From: an uncultured Rickettsiales bacterium
GTDB taxonomy: Bacteria > Pseudomonadota > Alphaproteobacteria > Rickettsiales > UBA1997
Reading direction: 5' to 3'
Assembly: GCA_937927795.1 (NCBI GenBank)
Contig: CALBSF010000204.1
Span: 1-41,665, forward strand
Length of the DNA: 41,665 nucleotides
The notes beneath the pieces are model-generated. The model ran no database searches. It was not told where the DNA came from and saw only the letters and a program-made list of their open reading frames with translations. Made by a program: the position numbers and the translations under genes. Within the stretch, counting starts at the first letter, position 1. The number at the start of each line of letters is the position of its first letter. Below, in pieces: positions 24,150 to 30,421 of the stretch.

Positions 24150-25544
24150 GTGGATTTACATCCCTTCAGAATTTTATCCCTCTGTTCAGGAGTTGGAGGC
24201 ATCGAGCTTGGATTTAAGCTCGCAGAGCCAACTGCTCGAACAGTCTGTTATGTCGAGATCGAAGCCTTTGCGTGCGAAATCTTGGCTCGCCGCATGGAAG
24301 AGAAAAGATTGGATGCAGCGCCTATTTGGACGAATCTTAAAACCTTCAATGGCAGACCTTGGCGCGGCAAAGTGGATTGCATCACTGGCGGATATCCCTG
24401 CCAGCCGTTTAGTGTTGCTGGAAAAAAACTTGGCACAAACGACCCAAGACACCTCTGGCCAGACATCAAACGACTCATCACAGAAATCGAGCCACCAATC
24501 TGCTTCTTTGAAAATGTCTCCAACCATTTACGAGTTGGATTTGAAGAAGTCGCAAATGACCTACGACAAATGGGTTACAAAATTAAGGCAGGCTTGTTTA
24601 CAGCGCAGGAAGTTGGTGCTCCTCACCAAAGAGAAAGATTATTTATCCTGGCCTACAGTGATAGTTTCGGATCATCTTTGCAATCCGACAGAAACACCTC
24701 AACGCTGGAAAGAAAGAGCGCAGGAGAAAAAAGCAGAAGGAATCAATTTACACAAACCTCTGAGGATTGTTGCTCAGGAAGCATGGCCGACAATAACAGT
24801 GACCGATGCTTCGGTGATGAAAGCAAGACCACCGGAAAAAATGATCAGGAAAGATGGTCGCAACACGTTGAGGAATCCATCTCTGGCGGAAACAATTTTG
24901 CAGCCACAGGATTTTCCAAAGAGCAAAACGGATTTACAGAACAAGATTCAAGGTTTGCCTTACCAGACGAAGAAAGTCTGGCCAACTGTGACAACCCAAG
25001 ACTACAAGAAACGCGGACCGAATTCGATTCAACAAGGATTGCACGAGGAAAGCAGGAACTGGCCGACAGTCAGAACTTCATCTGCAAATGGTGCGAGCAA
25101 GAAAGAAATCGAGATGGGGAATCCAAAGCAGAGGCTGGAAGTTATGATAACGAACTGGCCGACTCCGAGAGCTCAGGAGCCAGGAAGCACGAGCGAGAAT
25201 TATGGCAAGGGTCTGAAAAATACAGCAATCAATTGGTTAACCCCAACTGTGTCAGATTCGGAAGCGGGTTTCAAAGAGAGAACTGGCGACAACATAATGA
25301 TGAGACTTCAGGATCAATCACTGAGAACGACAAAGCAATTTTCGGATGGCCGCCAAGTCCCTCAGATTATGAAAGATGGAACAGAGTCCCAAATCACCTT
25401 AAACCCGCGCTTCACCGAATGGCTGATGGGATGGCCTGTCGGGTGGACAGAATTCGAGCTTGCGGAAACGGAGTGGTTCCACTGGTTGCGGCTTATGCGT
25501 GGCGAACTCTTACGAATGGAATGTATCTTACAAAAGACAATTAA
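24150..25544 (+). CDS. C5-cytosine DNA methyltransferase (Dcm-type), orphan phage enzyme
   Basis: 464 residues from GTG 24150; no ATG fits before motif I. Motif I is LSLCSGVGGIELG, and motif IV GGYPCQPFS carries catalytic Cys84. Motif VI is FFENVSN (121 onward) and motif VIII QRERLFI (160-166). Motifs IX-X (RIRACGNGVVPLVAAYAWR) lie near 436-454. Between VIII and IX is a target-recognition region of about 260 residues, unusually rich in Asp, Ser, Asn, Glu and Arg, with a recurring L-A-[DYN]-[SNC] unit. It should methylate cytosine in a short target to protect phage DNA; no restriction partner is seen. Nearly the whole gene is overlapped in the +1 frame by a second long open frame, and the recurring unit here reads as Trp-Pro-Thr there. 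Confidence 0.92.
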   Translation: MDLHPFRILSLCSGVGGIELGFKLAEPTARTVCYVEIEAFACEILARRMEEKRLDAAPIWTNLKTFNGRPWRGKVDCITGGYPCQPFSVAGKKLGTNDPRHLWPDIKRLITEIEPPICFFENVSNHLRVGFEEVANDLRQMGYKIKAGLFTAQEVGAPHQRERLFILAYSDSFGSSLQSDRNTSTLERKSAGEKSRRNQFTQTSEDCCSGSMADNNSDRCFGDESKTTGKNDQERWSQHVEESISGGNNFAATGFSKEQNGFTEQDSRFALPDEESLANCDNPRLQETRTEFDSTRIARGKQELADSQNFICKWCEQERNRDGESKAEAGSYDNELADSESSGARKHERELWQGSEKYSNQLVNPNCVRFGSGFQRENWRQHNDETSGSITENDKAIFGWPPSPSDYERWNRVPNHLKPALHRMADGMACRVDRIRACGNGVVPLVAAYAWRTLTNGMYLTKDN

Positions 25545-25548
25545 CTGA
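24250..25548 (+). CDS. Overprinted WPT-repeat protein inside the cytosine methyltransferase gene
   Basis: The +1 frame relative to the methyltransferase is open from GTG 24148 to TGA 25548 (466 codons); ATG 24250 gives 432 residues. The product is not random. An N-terminal block (SRSKPLRAKSWLAAWKRKDW...WIASLADIPASRLVL) is followed by six units of W-[PL]-T-x3-[DSE]-type sequence (at nucleotides 24649, 24784, 24979, 25060, 25156 and 25234). It closes with LNPRFTEWLMGWPVGWTE. From memory, this N- and C-terminal pattern recurs in hypothetical phage proteins. Stop-free length of this size by chance in AT-rich DNA is very unlikely. Whether it is translated is unknown; no separate ribosome site is evident at ATG 24250. 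Confidence 0.45.
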   Translation: MSRSKPLRAKSWLAAWKRKDWMQRLFGRILKPSMADLGAAKWIASLADIPASRLVLLEKNLAQTTQDTSGQTSNDSSQKSSHQSASLKMSPTIYELDLKKSQMTYDKWVTKLRQACLQRRKLVLLTKEKDYLSWPTVIVSDHLCNPTETPQRWKERAQEKKAEGINLHKPLRIVAQEAWPTITVTDASVMKARPPEKMIRKDGRNTLRNPSLAETILQPQDFPKSKTDLQNKIQGLPYQTKKVWPTVTTQDYKKRGPNSIQQGLHEESRNWPTVRTSSANGASKKEIEMGNPKQRLEVMITNWPTPRAQEPGSTSENYGKGLKNTAINWLTPTVSDSEAGFKERTGDNIMMRLQDQSLRTTKQFSDGRQVPQIMKDGTESQITLNPRFTEWLMGWPVGWTEFELAETEWFHWLRLMRGELLRMECILQKTIN

Positions 25549-25549
25549 T

Positions 25550-26812
25550 ATGGATGATTTTGCACCAAAAATGGCAGATCACATCGAACTGAAATCGGTC
25601 GATGAATTGATCCCTTATAGCAAAAATGCACGGCTTCACTCAGAGGCGCAAGTGGCACAAATTGCCGCCAGCATCATTGAATTTGGTTTTACCAATCCAG
25701 TTTTGATTGATGGTGAAAAAGGAATAATTGCGGGTCACGGAAGATTAATGGCAGCAAAGAAACTTGGCTTAAAAGAAGTTCCAGTTGTCGTCCTTGATCA
25801 CTTAAGTGAAACACAAAAGAAAGCCTACATCATCGCTGATAACAAGCTCGCTGAAAACGCTGGCTGGGATGAAGAAATTTTGGCAAGTGAGCTCGCTGAT
25901 CTTAAAGACGAAAATTTTAATCTCGATCTGATTGGTTTTGAAGATCAGGAATTAGAAAAAATTTTTGCTAATCTTTATGAAAAAGAAAATGAGCAAGAAA
26001 CAGAGGAAATTCCCGAACCTGAAGAAAAGCCAATCTCAAAGTCAGGTGATGTTTGGATTTTAGGAAAACACAAATTGATCTGTGGCGATTCCACTGATCA
26101 AAAAACTTACCAAACACTTCTTGGTGATGAATTAGCAGATATGCTTTTCACCGATCCACCTTATAACGTGGATTACGGCAACACCATGAAAGACAAAGCC
26201 AGAGGCAATAACAAAAAAATTCTCAACGACAATCTTGGTGAAAATTTTGAAAAGTTCCTTTTCGATTTTTGCAAAAATGCTTTAGAGATAACCAAAGGCG
26301 CGTGTTATGTCTGCATGAGTTCTTCAGAGTTGCACACTTTACAAAAAGCCTTCACAGATGCTGGTGGTAAATGGTCAACTTTCATTATCTGGGCAAAAAA
26401 TCACTTCACTCTTGGACGCTCAGACTATCAGCGGCAATATGAGCCGATCCTTTACGGATGGAAACAAAGCAACGATCATTATTGGTGCGGCGATAGAAAC
26501 CAAGGCGATGTTTGGTATTACAACAAACCAAACAAAAGCGATCTTCACCCAACGATGAAACCAGTTGAGCTTTGCAAAAGAGCAATTCTCAACTCCAGCA
26601 AAACTGATGATATAATTTTGGATTGCTTTGGCGGCTCTGGCTCAACGCTGATTGCATCGGAACAAACCAACCGCAGATGTCGCATGATCGAGCTCGATCA
26701 AAAATATGTCGACGTGATTGTAAAAAGGTGGCAAAATTTGACCGGCAAAGAGGCAATCCTTTTAGAAACCGGTGAGAGCTTTAATGAAATTTTAAAAAGA
26801 GAAAATGACTAA
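25550..26812 (+). CDS. ParB-domain / N4-N6 DNA methyltransferase fusion
   Basis: 420 residues from ATG 25550, a few bases after the cytosine methyltransferase stop; ATG 25571 is an alternative start. Residues 11-100 are a ParB/sulfiredoxin-like domain (LIPYSKNARLHSEAQVAQIAASIIEFGFTNPVLID...GHGRLMAAKKLG). After an acidic linker (145-165) comes a beta-class amino-methyltransferase with DPPY at 202-205 before the AdoMet site FGGSGST near 365 and ELDQKYVDVIVKRW. Adenine-N6 is the likelier target, but N4-cytosine cannot be excluded. Phages often carry this fusion as an orphan methylase that evades restriction. The ParB part may guide DNA binding. Confidence 0.9.
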   Translation: MDDFAPKMADHIELKSVDELIPYSKNARLHSEAQVAQIAASIIEFGFTNPVLIDGEKGIIAGHGRLMAAKKLGLKEVPVVVLDHLSETQKKAYIIADNKLAENAGWDEEILASELADLKDENFNLDLIGFEDQELEKIFANLYEKENEQETEEIPEPEEKPISKSGDVWILGKHKLICGDSTDQKTYQTLLGDELADMLFTDPPYNVDYGNTMKDKARGNNKKILNDNLGENFEKFLFDFCKNALEITKGACYVCMSSSELHTLQKAFTDAGGKWSTFIIWAKNHFTLGRSDYQRQYEPILYGWKQSNDHYWCGDRNQGDVWYYNKPNKSDLHPTMKPVELCKRAILNSSKTDDIILDCFGGSGSTLIASEQTNRRCRMIELDQKYVDVIVKRWQNLTGKEAILLETGESFNEILKREND

Positions 26813-26978
26813 CGAAGAATTAAAAAACAGAGCAAAAGAACTGGTGGAAAAACACGGAAAAGCTGCGGTGGAAATTGCGAAGAGAAAAGCTGATGCCTTC
26901 AAAAATGAATGTCGTGAAAAAGACTTTGCCCTAATGCTTCTCACTGAAGTTGAGAAGCTGGCTGACAATCTTGCTTAA
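26805..26978 (+). CDS. Small helical protein downstream of the methyltransferase
   Basis: 57 residues. The ATG lies inside the last three codons of the methyltransferase gene, so the two are coupled; AAAAGAGA precedes it. The sequence MTNEELKNRAKELVEKHGKAAVEIAKRKADAFKNECREKDFALMLLTEVEKLADNLA, broken here for reading as N-half ELKNRAKELVEKHGKAAVE and C-half DFALMLLTEVEKLADN, is two amphipathic helices. It resembles small helical phage proteins of unknown function. Its stop overlaps by four bases the stop of the convergent minus-strand gene. Confidence 0.65.
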   Translation: MTNEELKNRAKELVEKHGKAAVEIAKRKADAFKNECREKDFALMLLTEVEKLADNLA

Positions 26979-27280
26979 TAAGGAATGTAAAGCTCCTCAA
27001 GTGATTTGCAGATATTTTGGCAAATTTTGTAAGCCTCTTTATTCCAAGACTTAACAGCATTTTCTTTTTCGTTTAAAAATTTACTGAGCGATGACTCAAC
27101 TAGAATTCTGACATCCGAGTCGCCTTTTTCTTTGGCTTCAAGGATGTGGTCAAAAAGATCGTCATCGCCAAGCAAATCGTAAAGTTTGTCTGTAGCAATT
27201 TCTGGTGACAAAGGTTTTGCCACCAATTTTTGTAATTCTTTAGCTTGTTTAACAGTTTGCGGTAATGCCCAAACTCCCAT
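26975..27280 (-). CDS. Hypothetical protein, 101 residues
   Basis: Minus-strand gene with a good ribosome site (GCGAGG) before its ATG. The sequence is helical and acidic (LPQTVKQAKELQKLVAKPL, then KLYDLLGDDDLFDHILEAKEKGDSDVRILVES) with a terminal ICQNICKSLEELYIPY. No family is recognised with confidence. It is convergent with the methyltransferase operon and preceded by a 70-bp element shared with the next minus-strand gene, so the two are likely co-regulated. A counter-silencing or regulatory role in lysogeny is possible, because it is transcribed against the lytic genes, but this is only inference. Confidence 0.68.
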   Translation of the reverse strand: MGVWALPQTVKQAKELQKLVAKPLSPEIATDKLYDLLGDDDLFDHILEAKEKGDSDVRILVESSLSKFLNEKENAVKSWNKEAYKICQNICKSLEELYIPY

Positions 27281-27309
27281 AAAATACCTCGCTTTTTGTT
27301 ATTATTAAT

Positions 27310-27379
27310 GCCTCTTGAAGGCTTGTCTATTATGGCTTCGCTAGTGATTACTAGCAAGTCAATTAGAGCAATTTTTTAA
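27310..27379 (-). promoter_or_regulatory. Upstream element, copy B (before the 101-residue gene)
   Basis: Seventy bases that align without gaps to 27725-27794 at roughly 50 of 70 positions by eye. Read on the minus strand, the shared blocks are TTAAAAAAT, AATTGACTTG(C/A)TAGT, AAGCCATA and a GCCTT-type inverted repeat (AAGCCTTCAAGAGGC). The element lies about 30-100 bases before the start codon and overlaps the end of the DUF3489 gene by three bases. Confidence 0.6.
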
Positions 27380-27696
27380 TCTTTCTTTGGTAGTTTGTAA
27401 ACCCGATCACCACTCGCAATTTTATCGGTTACAATACCAAGATTTTGATTTTTGTTTAAGCGCGAAATTACTGATCTTGCTGTATGTGGCTGCCATTTCA
27501 AATTTTCACAAATTTGTTTGAGGCTAATTCCTTCTTCAGCTCCTTTAATCATTTCGATTAACTGAGAATTTTTAGTGGCAGGTTTAGTGGTTTCATTTTT
27601 TTGCACTGAAACTTCTTTAACCGAATTTTCTTTAATTTCGGTAACTGCTTTTTTGATTACTTTTTTAATAACTGGTTTTGAACTTTTTTTAGGCAT
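27376..27696 (-). CDS. DUF3489-domain winged-helix protein
   Basis: 106 residues; AAGGAAAAT precedes the ATG. The first 40 residues are a basic, disordered Lys/Val/Thr-rich tail (KKSSKPVIKKVIKKAV). Residues about 43-105 (SQLIEMIKGAEEGISLKQICENLKWQPHTARSVISRLNKNQNLGIVTDKIASGDRVYKL) are the DUF3489 winged helix, with the signature WQPHTARSVISR recognition helix. It probably binds DNA. The family is common in alphaproteobacterial phages and near integrated elements; its target is unknown. It shares its upstream element with the following minus-strand gene and is divergent from the terminase operon. Confidence 0.88.
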   Translation of the reverse strand: MPKKSSKPVIKKVIKKAVTEIKENSVKEVSVQKNETTKPATKNSQLIEMIKGAEEGISLKQICENLKWQPHTARSVISRLNKNQNLGIVTDKIASGDRVYKLPKKD

Positions 27697-27724
27697 ATTT
27701 TCCTTATATTTAAAATTGATAAAA

Positions 27725-27794
27725 GCCTTATGAAGGCTTACCCAGTATGGCTTGCCGAAGCATCACTATCAAGTCAATTAAGATGATTTTTTAA
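27725..27794 (-). promoter_or_regulatory. Upstream element, copy A (before the DUF3489 gene)
   Basis: Partner of 27310-27379. Read on the minus strand it has AATTGACTTGATAGTGATG, then GCCATACTGGG, then a perfect hairpin AAGCCTT-CAT-AAGGCTT just before the ribosome-site region. A TTGACT box is present but no good -10 at 17 bases, so the exact promoter is unclear; the element could equally be a protein-binding leader. Confidence 0.6.
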
Positions 27795-27809
27795 ACAATT
27801 TTTAAAAAA

Positions 27810-27827
27810 GTTTTGAAATACCAAAAC
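27810..27827. promoter_or_regulatory. Inverted repeat upstream of the terminase operon
   Basis: GTTTTG (27810-27815) and CAAAAC (27822-27827) form a perfect 6-base inverted repeat with a 6-base spacer, ending 14 bases before the small terminase ATG. It could be an operator for late transcription. It sits in very AT-rich DNA, so chance is possible. Confidence 0.35.
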
Positions 27828-27841
27828 GATGACAAATAACC

Positions 27842-28360
27842 ATGGAACTCTCGATTCGAGGCTATGCCAGACATCGCGGTGTTGCCGAGTCGGCAGTTAG
27901 AAAAGCAATTGCACAAGGAAGGATTACCAAAGGCAAAAATGGCAAGATAAACCCTAAAATTGCCGATAAAGAATGGGTTCAAAACAGTGATCCAGCCCAA
28001 GTTAAGGCGGAAAATGCCTTTGAAACATCTGATTATAGCCAAAATTCTGCACCAAATCCCCAGCTAAATGCAGTTGGTGGACCAAGTTATCAGCAAAGCC
28101 GAGCGATTAAGGAGGCTTATGGCGCGAAACTACTTCGACTTCAGTTTGAAAAAGAGTCAAAAAAGTTAATTTCGATAGATGATGTTAAGGTGTCTGCATT
28201 TAACGCTGCACGAATGACCAGAGATCGTATTTTAAACATTCCTGATCGCGTAATTCCCCAACTTGTGGGCAAAACCGATATTTTTGAGATGAAAGAAATT
28301 TTGAAAGCCGAACTGATCAAAGCGCTCGAAGAATTATCCAAAGTTAATGAGAAATTATGA
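27842..28360 (+). CDS. Terminase small subunit, Nu1-like
   Basis: 172 residues. The N-terminal winged helix (LSIRGYARHRGVAESAVRKAIAQGRITKGKNGKINP) would recognise the packaging site. After a disordered linker with PSYQQSRAIKEAYGAKLLRLQFEKESKKLI, a C-terminal helical part (ISIDDVKVSAFNAARMTRDRILNIPDRVIPQLVGKTD) is typical of phage Nu1-type terminase small subunits. It overlaps the large subunit by 14 bases. The cos or pac site is likely to lie upstream or within this gene but I cannot define it. Confidence 0.82.
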   Translation: MELSIRGYARHRGVAESAVRKAIAQGRITKGKNGKINPKIADKEWVQNSDPAQVKAENAFETSDYSQNSAPNPQLNAVGGPSYQQSRAIKEAYGAKLLRLQFEKESKKLISIDDVKVSAFNAARMTRDRILNIPDRVIPQLVGKTDIFEMKEILKAELIKALEELSKVNEKL

Positions 28361-30215
28361 CGACATTTATTTTCAGAGCTTTTGCGATGGGCTAAAGCCA
28401 GACCCAAATTTTACAGTATCAAGCTGGGCAGATAATCACCGCATTTTAAGCAGTATTTCTTCAGCTGAACCTGGTCCGTGGAGAACTGACAGAACGCCAT
28501 ATCTCAAAGAGATTATGGATTGTTTATCGCCATCAAATTCTTGCGAAAAAGTGGTGTTTATGAAAGGCGCTCAGATCGGAGGAACTGAATGCGGCAATAA
28601 TTGGATGGGTTTTGTAATCCACCACGCACCAGGACCAATGCTGATTGTAAATCCAACAGTTGAGACTGCCAAGCGCACCTCAAAAATGCGGATTGATCCA
28701 GCAATCGAAAATTGCCCTGCGTTAAAAGAAAAAGTTTCTGATCCAAGATCACGCGATTCAGGCAACACGATTTTGATGAAAGAATTCCCAGGAGGAGTTC
28801 TGGTAATGACAGGCGCGAATTCTGCTGTGGGCTTACGCTCAATGCCAATTCGTTATTTGTTTTTAGATGAAGTTGACGGATATCCAGACGATGCCGCTGG
28901 TGAAGGTGATCCGGTAAACCTTGCGATTCAAAGAACTGCTACTTTTAGCAATCGCAAAATTTTCATGATCTCGACACCAACGATCAAAAATTTTAGCCGA
29001 ATTGAAACGGCATTTTTGGAAGGTGATCAACGATATTATTTCGTTCCATGTCCTGATTGTGGTGAGTTTCAAACTCTTAAATGGGCGCAGATAAAATGGC
29101 CAAAAGGTAACCCAGAAGCCGCTTATTACGCTTGCGAAAAATGCGGATCAGTTTGGGAAGATTATCAAAAAGCAGAAATTTTGCGGAAAGGAAAATGGAT
29201 TGCTACAAGTCCAAATTCTAACAGCAAAACAATTTCATTTCATCTGTCATCACTTTACAGCCCGCATGGCTGGACAAGTTTTGGTGATATCGCACAGGAA
29301 TTTTGCGAAGTTCACAAAGACCCACCAAGGCTTCAGGTTTGGACGAACACAAAACTTGCGGAAACTTGGGAGGACATGGCTGGCGAAGTTATTGATCCGA
29401 CAGGATTAATGAAACGCCGTGAAAATTTTGGCACTCGTCTTTTCAAAGACATCGCCATCATCACCGCTGGCGTGGATGTGCAAGACAATCGCCTTGAAAT
29501 AGAAATTGTTGGCTGGGGAAAAGATGAAGAAAGCTGGTCGCTTGATTACCAAGTGATTTACGGCGATCCATCAACTCCGCATCTTTGGAGTGATCTTGAT
29601 AAAATTTTGGAAACCACTTTTGAGCATCAAAGAGAATTGCCAAATTTCCCCATTACAGCGGTTTGTATCGACAGCGGCGGTCACTATACGGATCATGTTA
29701 TCAACTACTGCGATGCAAGGAAGCACAAAAAAGTTTTTGCCATCAAAGGAAGTTCTTCAGGTGCAGGAGTTCCAATCTGGCCACCTCGTGCCAGCCAAAA
29801 CAAAAGATTAAAAAAACCTGTTTATGTCATTGGCGTAAACGATGCCAAAGAAACTTTGATGCAACGACTTCGCATTAGCGAAGAAGGCGCTGGTTACTGG
29901 CATTTTCCAATAGAGCGCGATGCAGAATGGTTTGCACAACTTACCTCGGAAATTGTTAGAACAAAATATGTCAAAGGCAGACCAATCCGCGAATGGACAC
30001 CGCGCCGCGAAGGAGCAAAAACTGAAGCACTAGACTGTCGTGTTTATGCTTTTGCAGCACTGCGTGGTTTAGTTCGCAACTGGAAATTTGATTTAAACAA
30101 AGCAGTTGAACGAATTAAAGAAGTTCATTTGCGACCAGAAAATAAGCAGTTTCAAAACATTGCACCAAGCGCATCTCAAAAAGTTAGAAGAGTTCGAAGC
30201 AAAGGAATTTACTAA
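28347..30215 (+). CDS. Terminase large subunit, GpA family
   Basis: 622 residues. The motor domain has a variant Walker A FMKGAQIGGTE (74-80; Lys precedes the loop as in lambda GpA) and Walker B LFLDEVDGYP (171-180). A zinc-ribbon insertion CPDCG/CEKCG lies at 235-239 and 263-267. The nuclease domain begins around IITAGVDVQDNRLEIEIVGWG, with further acidic residues at VCIDSGGHYTD and EALDCRVYAFAA. GpA-type terminases cut cos ends and translocate DNA, so a cos-type genome is favoured. Length is normal for the family. Confidence 0.95.
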   Translation: MRNYDDIYFQSFCDGLKPDPNFTVSSWADNHRILSSISSAEPGPWRTDRTPYLKEIMDCLSPSNSCEKVVFMKGAQIGGTECGNNWMGFVIHHAPGPMLIVNPTVETAKRTSKMRIDPAIENCPALKEKVSDPRSRDSGNTILMKEFPGGVLVMTGANSAVGLRSMPIRYLFLDEVDGYPDDAAGEGDPVNLAIQRTATFSNRKIFMISTPTIKNFSRIETAFLEGDQRYYFVPCPDCGEFQTLKWAQIKWPKGNPEAAYYACEKCGSVWEDYQKAEILRKGKWIATSPNSNSKTISFHLSSLYSPHGWTSFGDIAQEFCEVHKDPPRLQVWTNTKLAETWEDMAGEVIDPTGLMKRRENFGTRLFKDIAIITAGVDVQDNRLEIEIVGWGKDEESWSLDYQVIYGDPSTPHLWSDLDKILETTFEHQRELPNFPITAVCIDSGGHYTDHVINYCDARKHKKVFAIKGSSSGAGVPIWPPRASQNKRLKKPVYVIGVNDAKETLMQRLRISEEGAGYWHFPIERDAEWFAQLTSEIVRTKYVKGRPIREWTPRREGAKTEALDCRVYAFAALRGLVRNWKFDLNKAVERIKEVHLRPENKQFQNIAPSASQKVRRVRSKGIY

Positions 30216-30217
30216 AA

Positions 30218-30421
30218 TTGAAAACACTCGAAGAACAATTAACGGAAGTCCAACAGGCAATTTCTGACATTTTGTTAAACGCCCAAGAAGCGTGGTATAA
30301 CGGGCAGAAAGTTAGAAAAGCTGATCTGGCGGTTTTGGAAGAAAGAGAAAAAAGACTCTTAGTTCAAATCAAAAGAAGAAATCGCGGCGGTATCAGAGTT
30401 AGAGGAGTAACGCCAGTATGA
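30218..30421 (+). CDS. Head-tail joining protein gpW (lambda W-like)
   Basis: 67 residues from TTG 30218, two bases after the terminase stop; GGAATT precedes rather than a strong ribosome site, so coupling is likely. Sequence: coiled helices LEEQLTEVQQAISDILLNAQEAW, then YNGQKVRKADLAVLEEREKRLLVQIKRR. This is the usual gpW pattern between terminase and portal genes in lambda-type modules. It plugs the portal after packaging. The stop overlaps the portal start (ATGA). Confidence 0.82.
   Translation: MKTLEEQLTEVQQAISDILLNAQEAWYNGQKVRKADLAVLEEREKRLLVQIKRRNRGGIRVRGVTPV

Noticed and set aside
24186..24527. Minus-strand frames under the cytosine methyltransferase
   Set aside because: Short, no ribosome site, no recognisable pattern, unlike the same-strand overprinted frame.
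25460..25549. Longer start for the ParB-methyltransferase (30 extra residues)
   Set aside because: The extension lies wholly inside the upstream methyltransferase and precedes a natural ATG just after its stop.
27100..27357. 85-codon minus-strand frame overlapping the 101-residue gene
   Set aside because: It overlaps a better supported gene with a good ribosome site and runs through the shared 70-bp upstream element.
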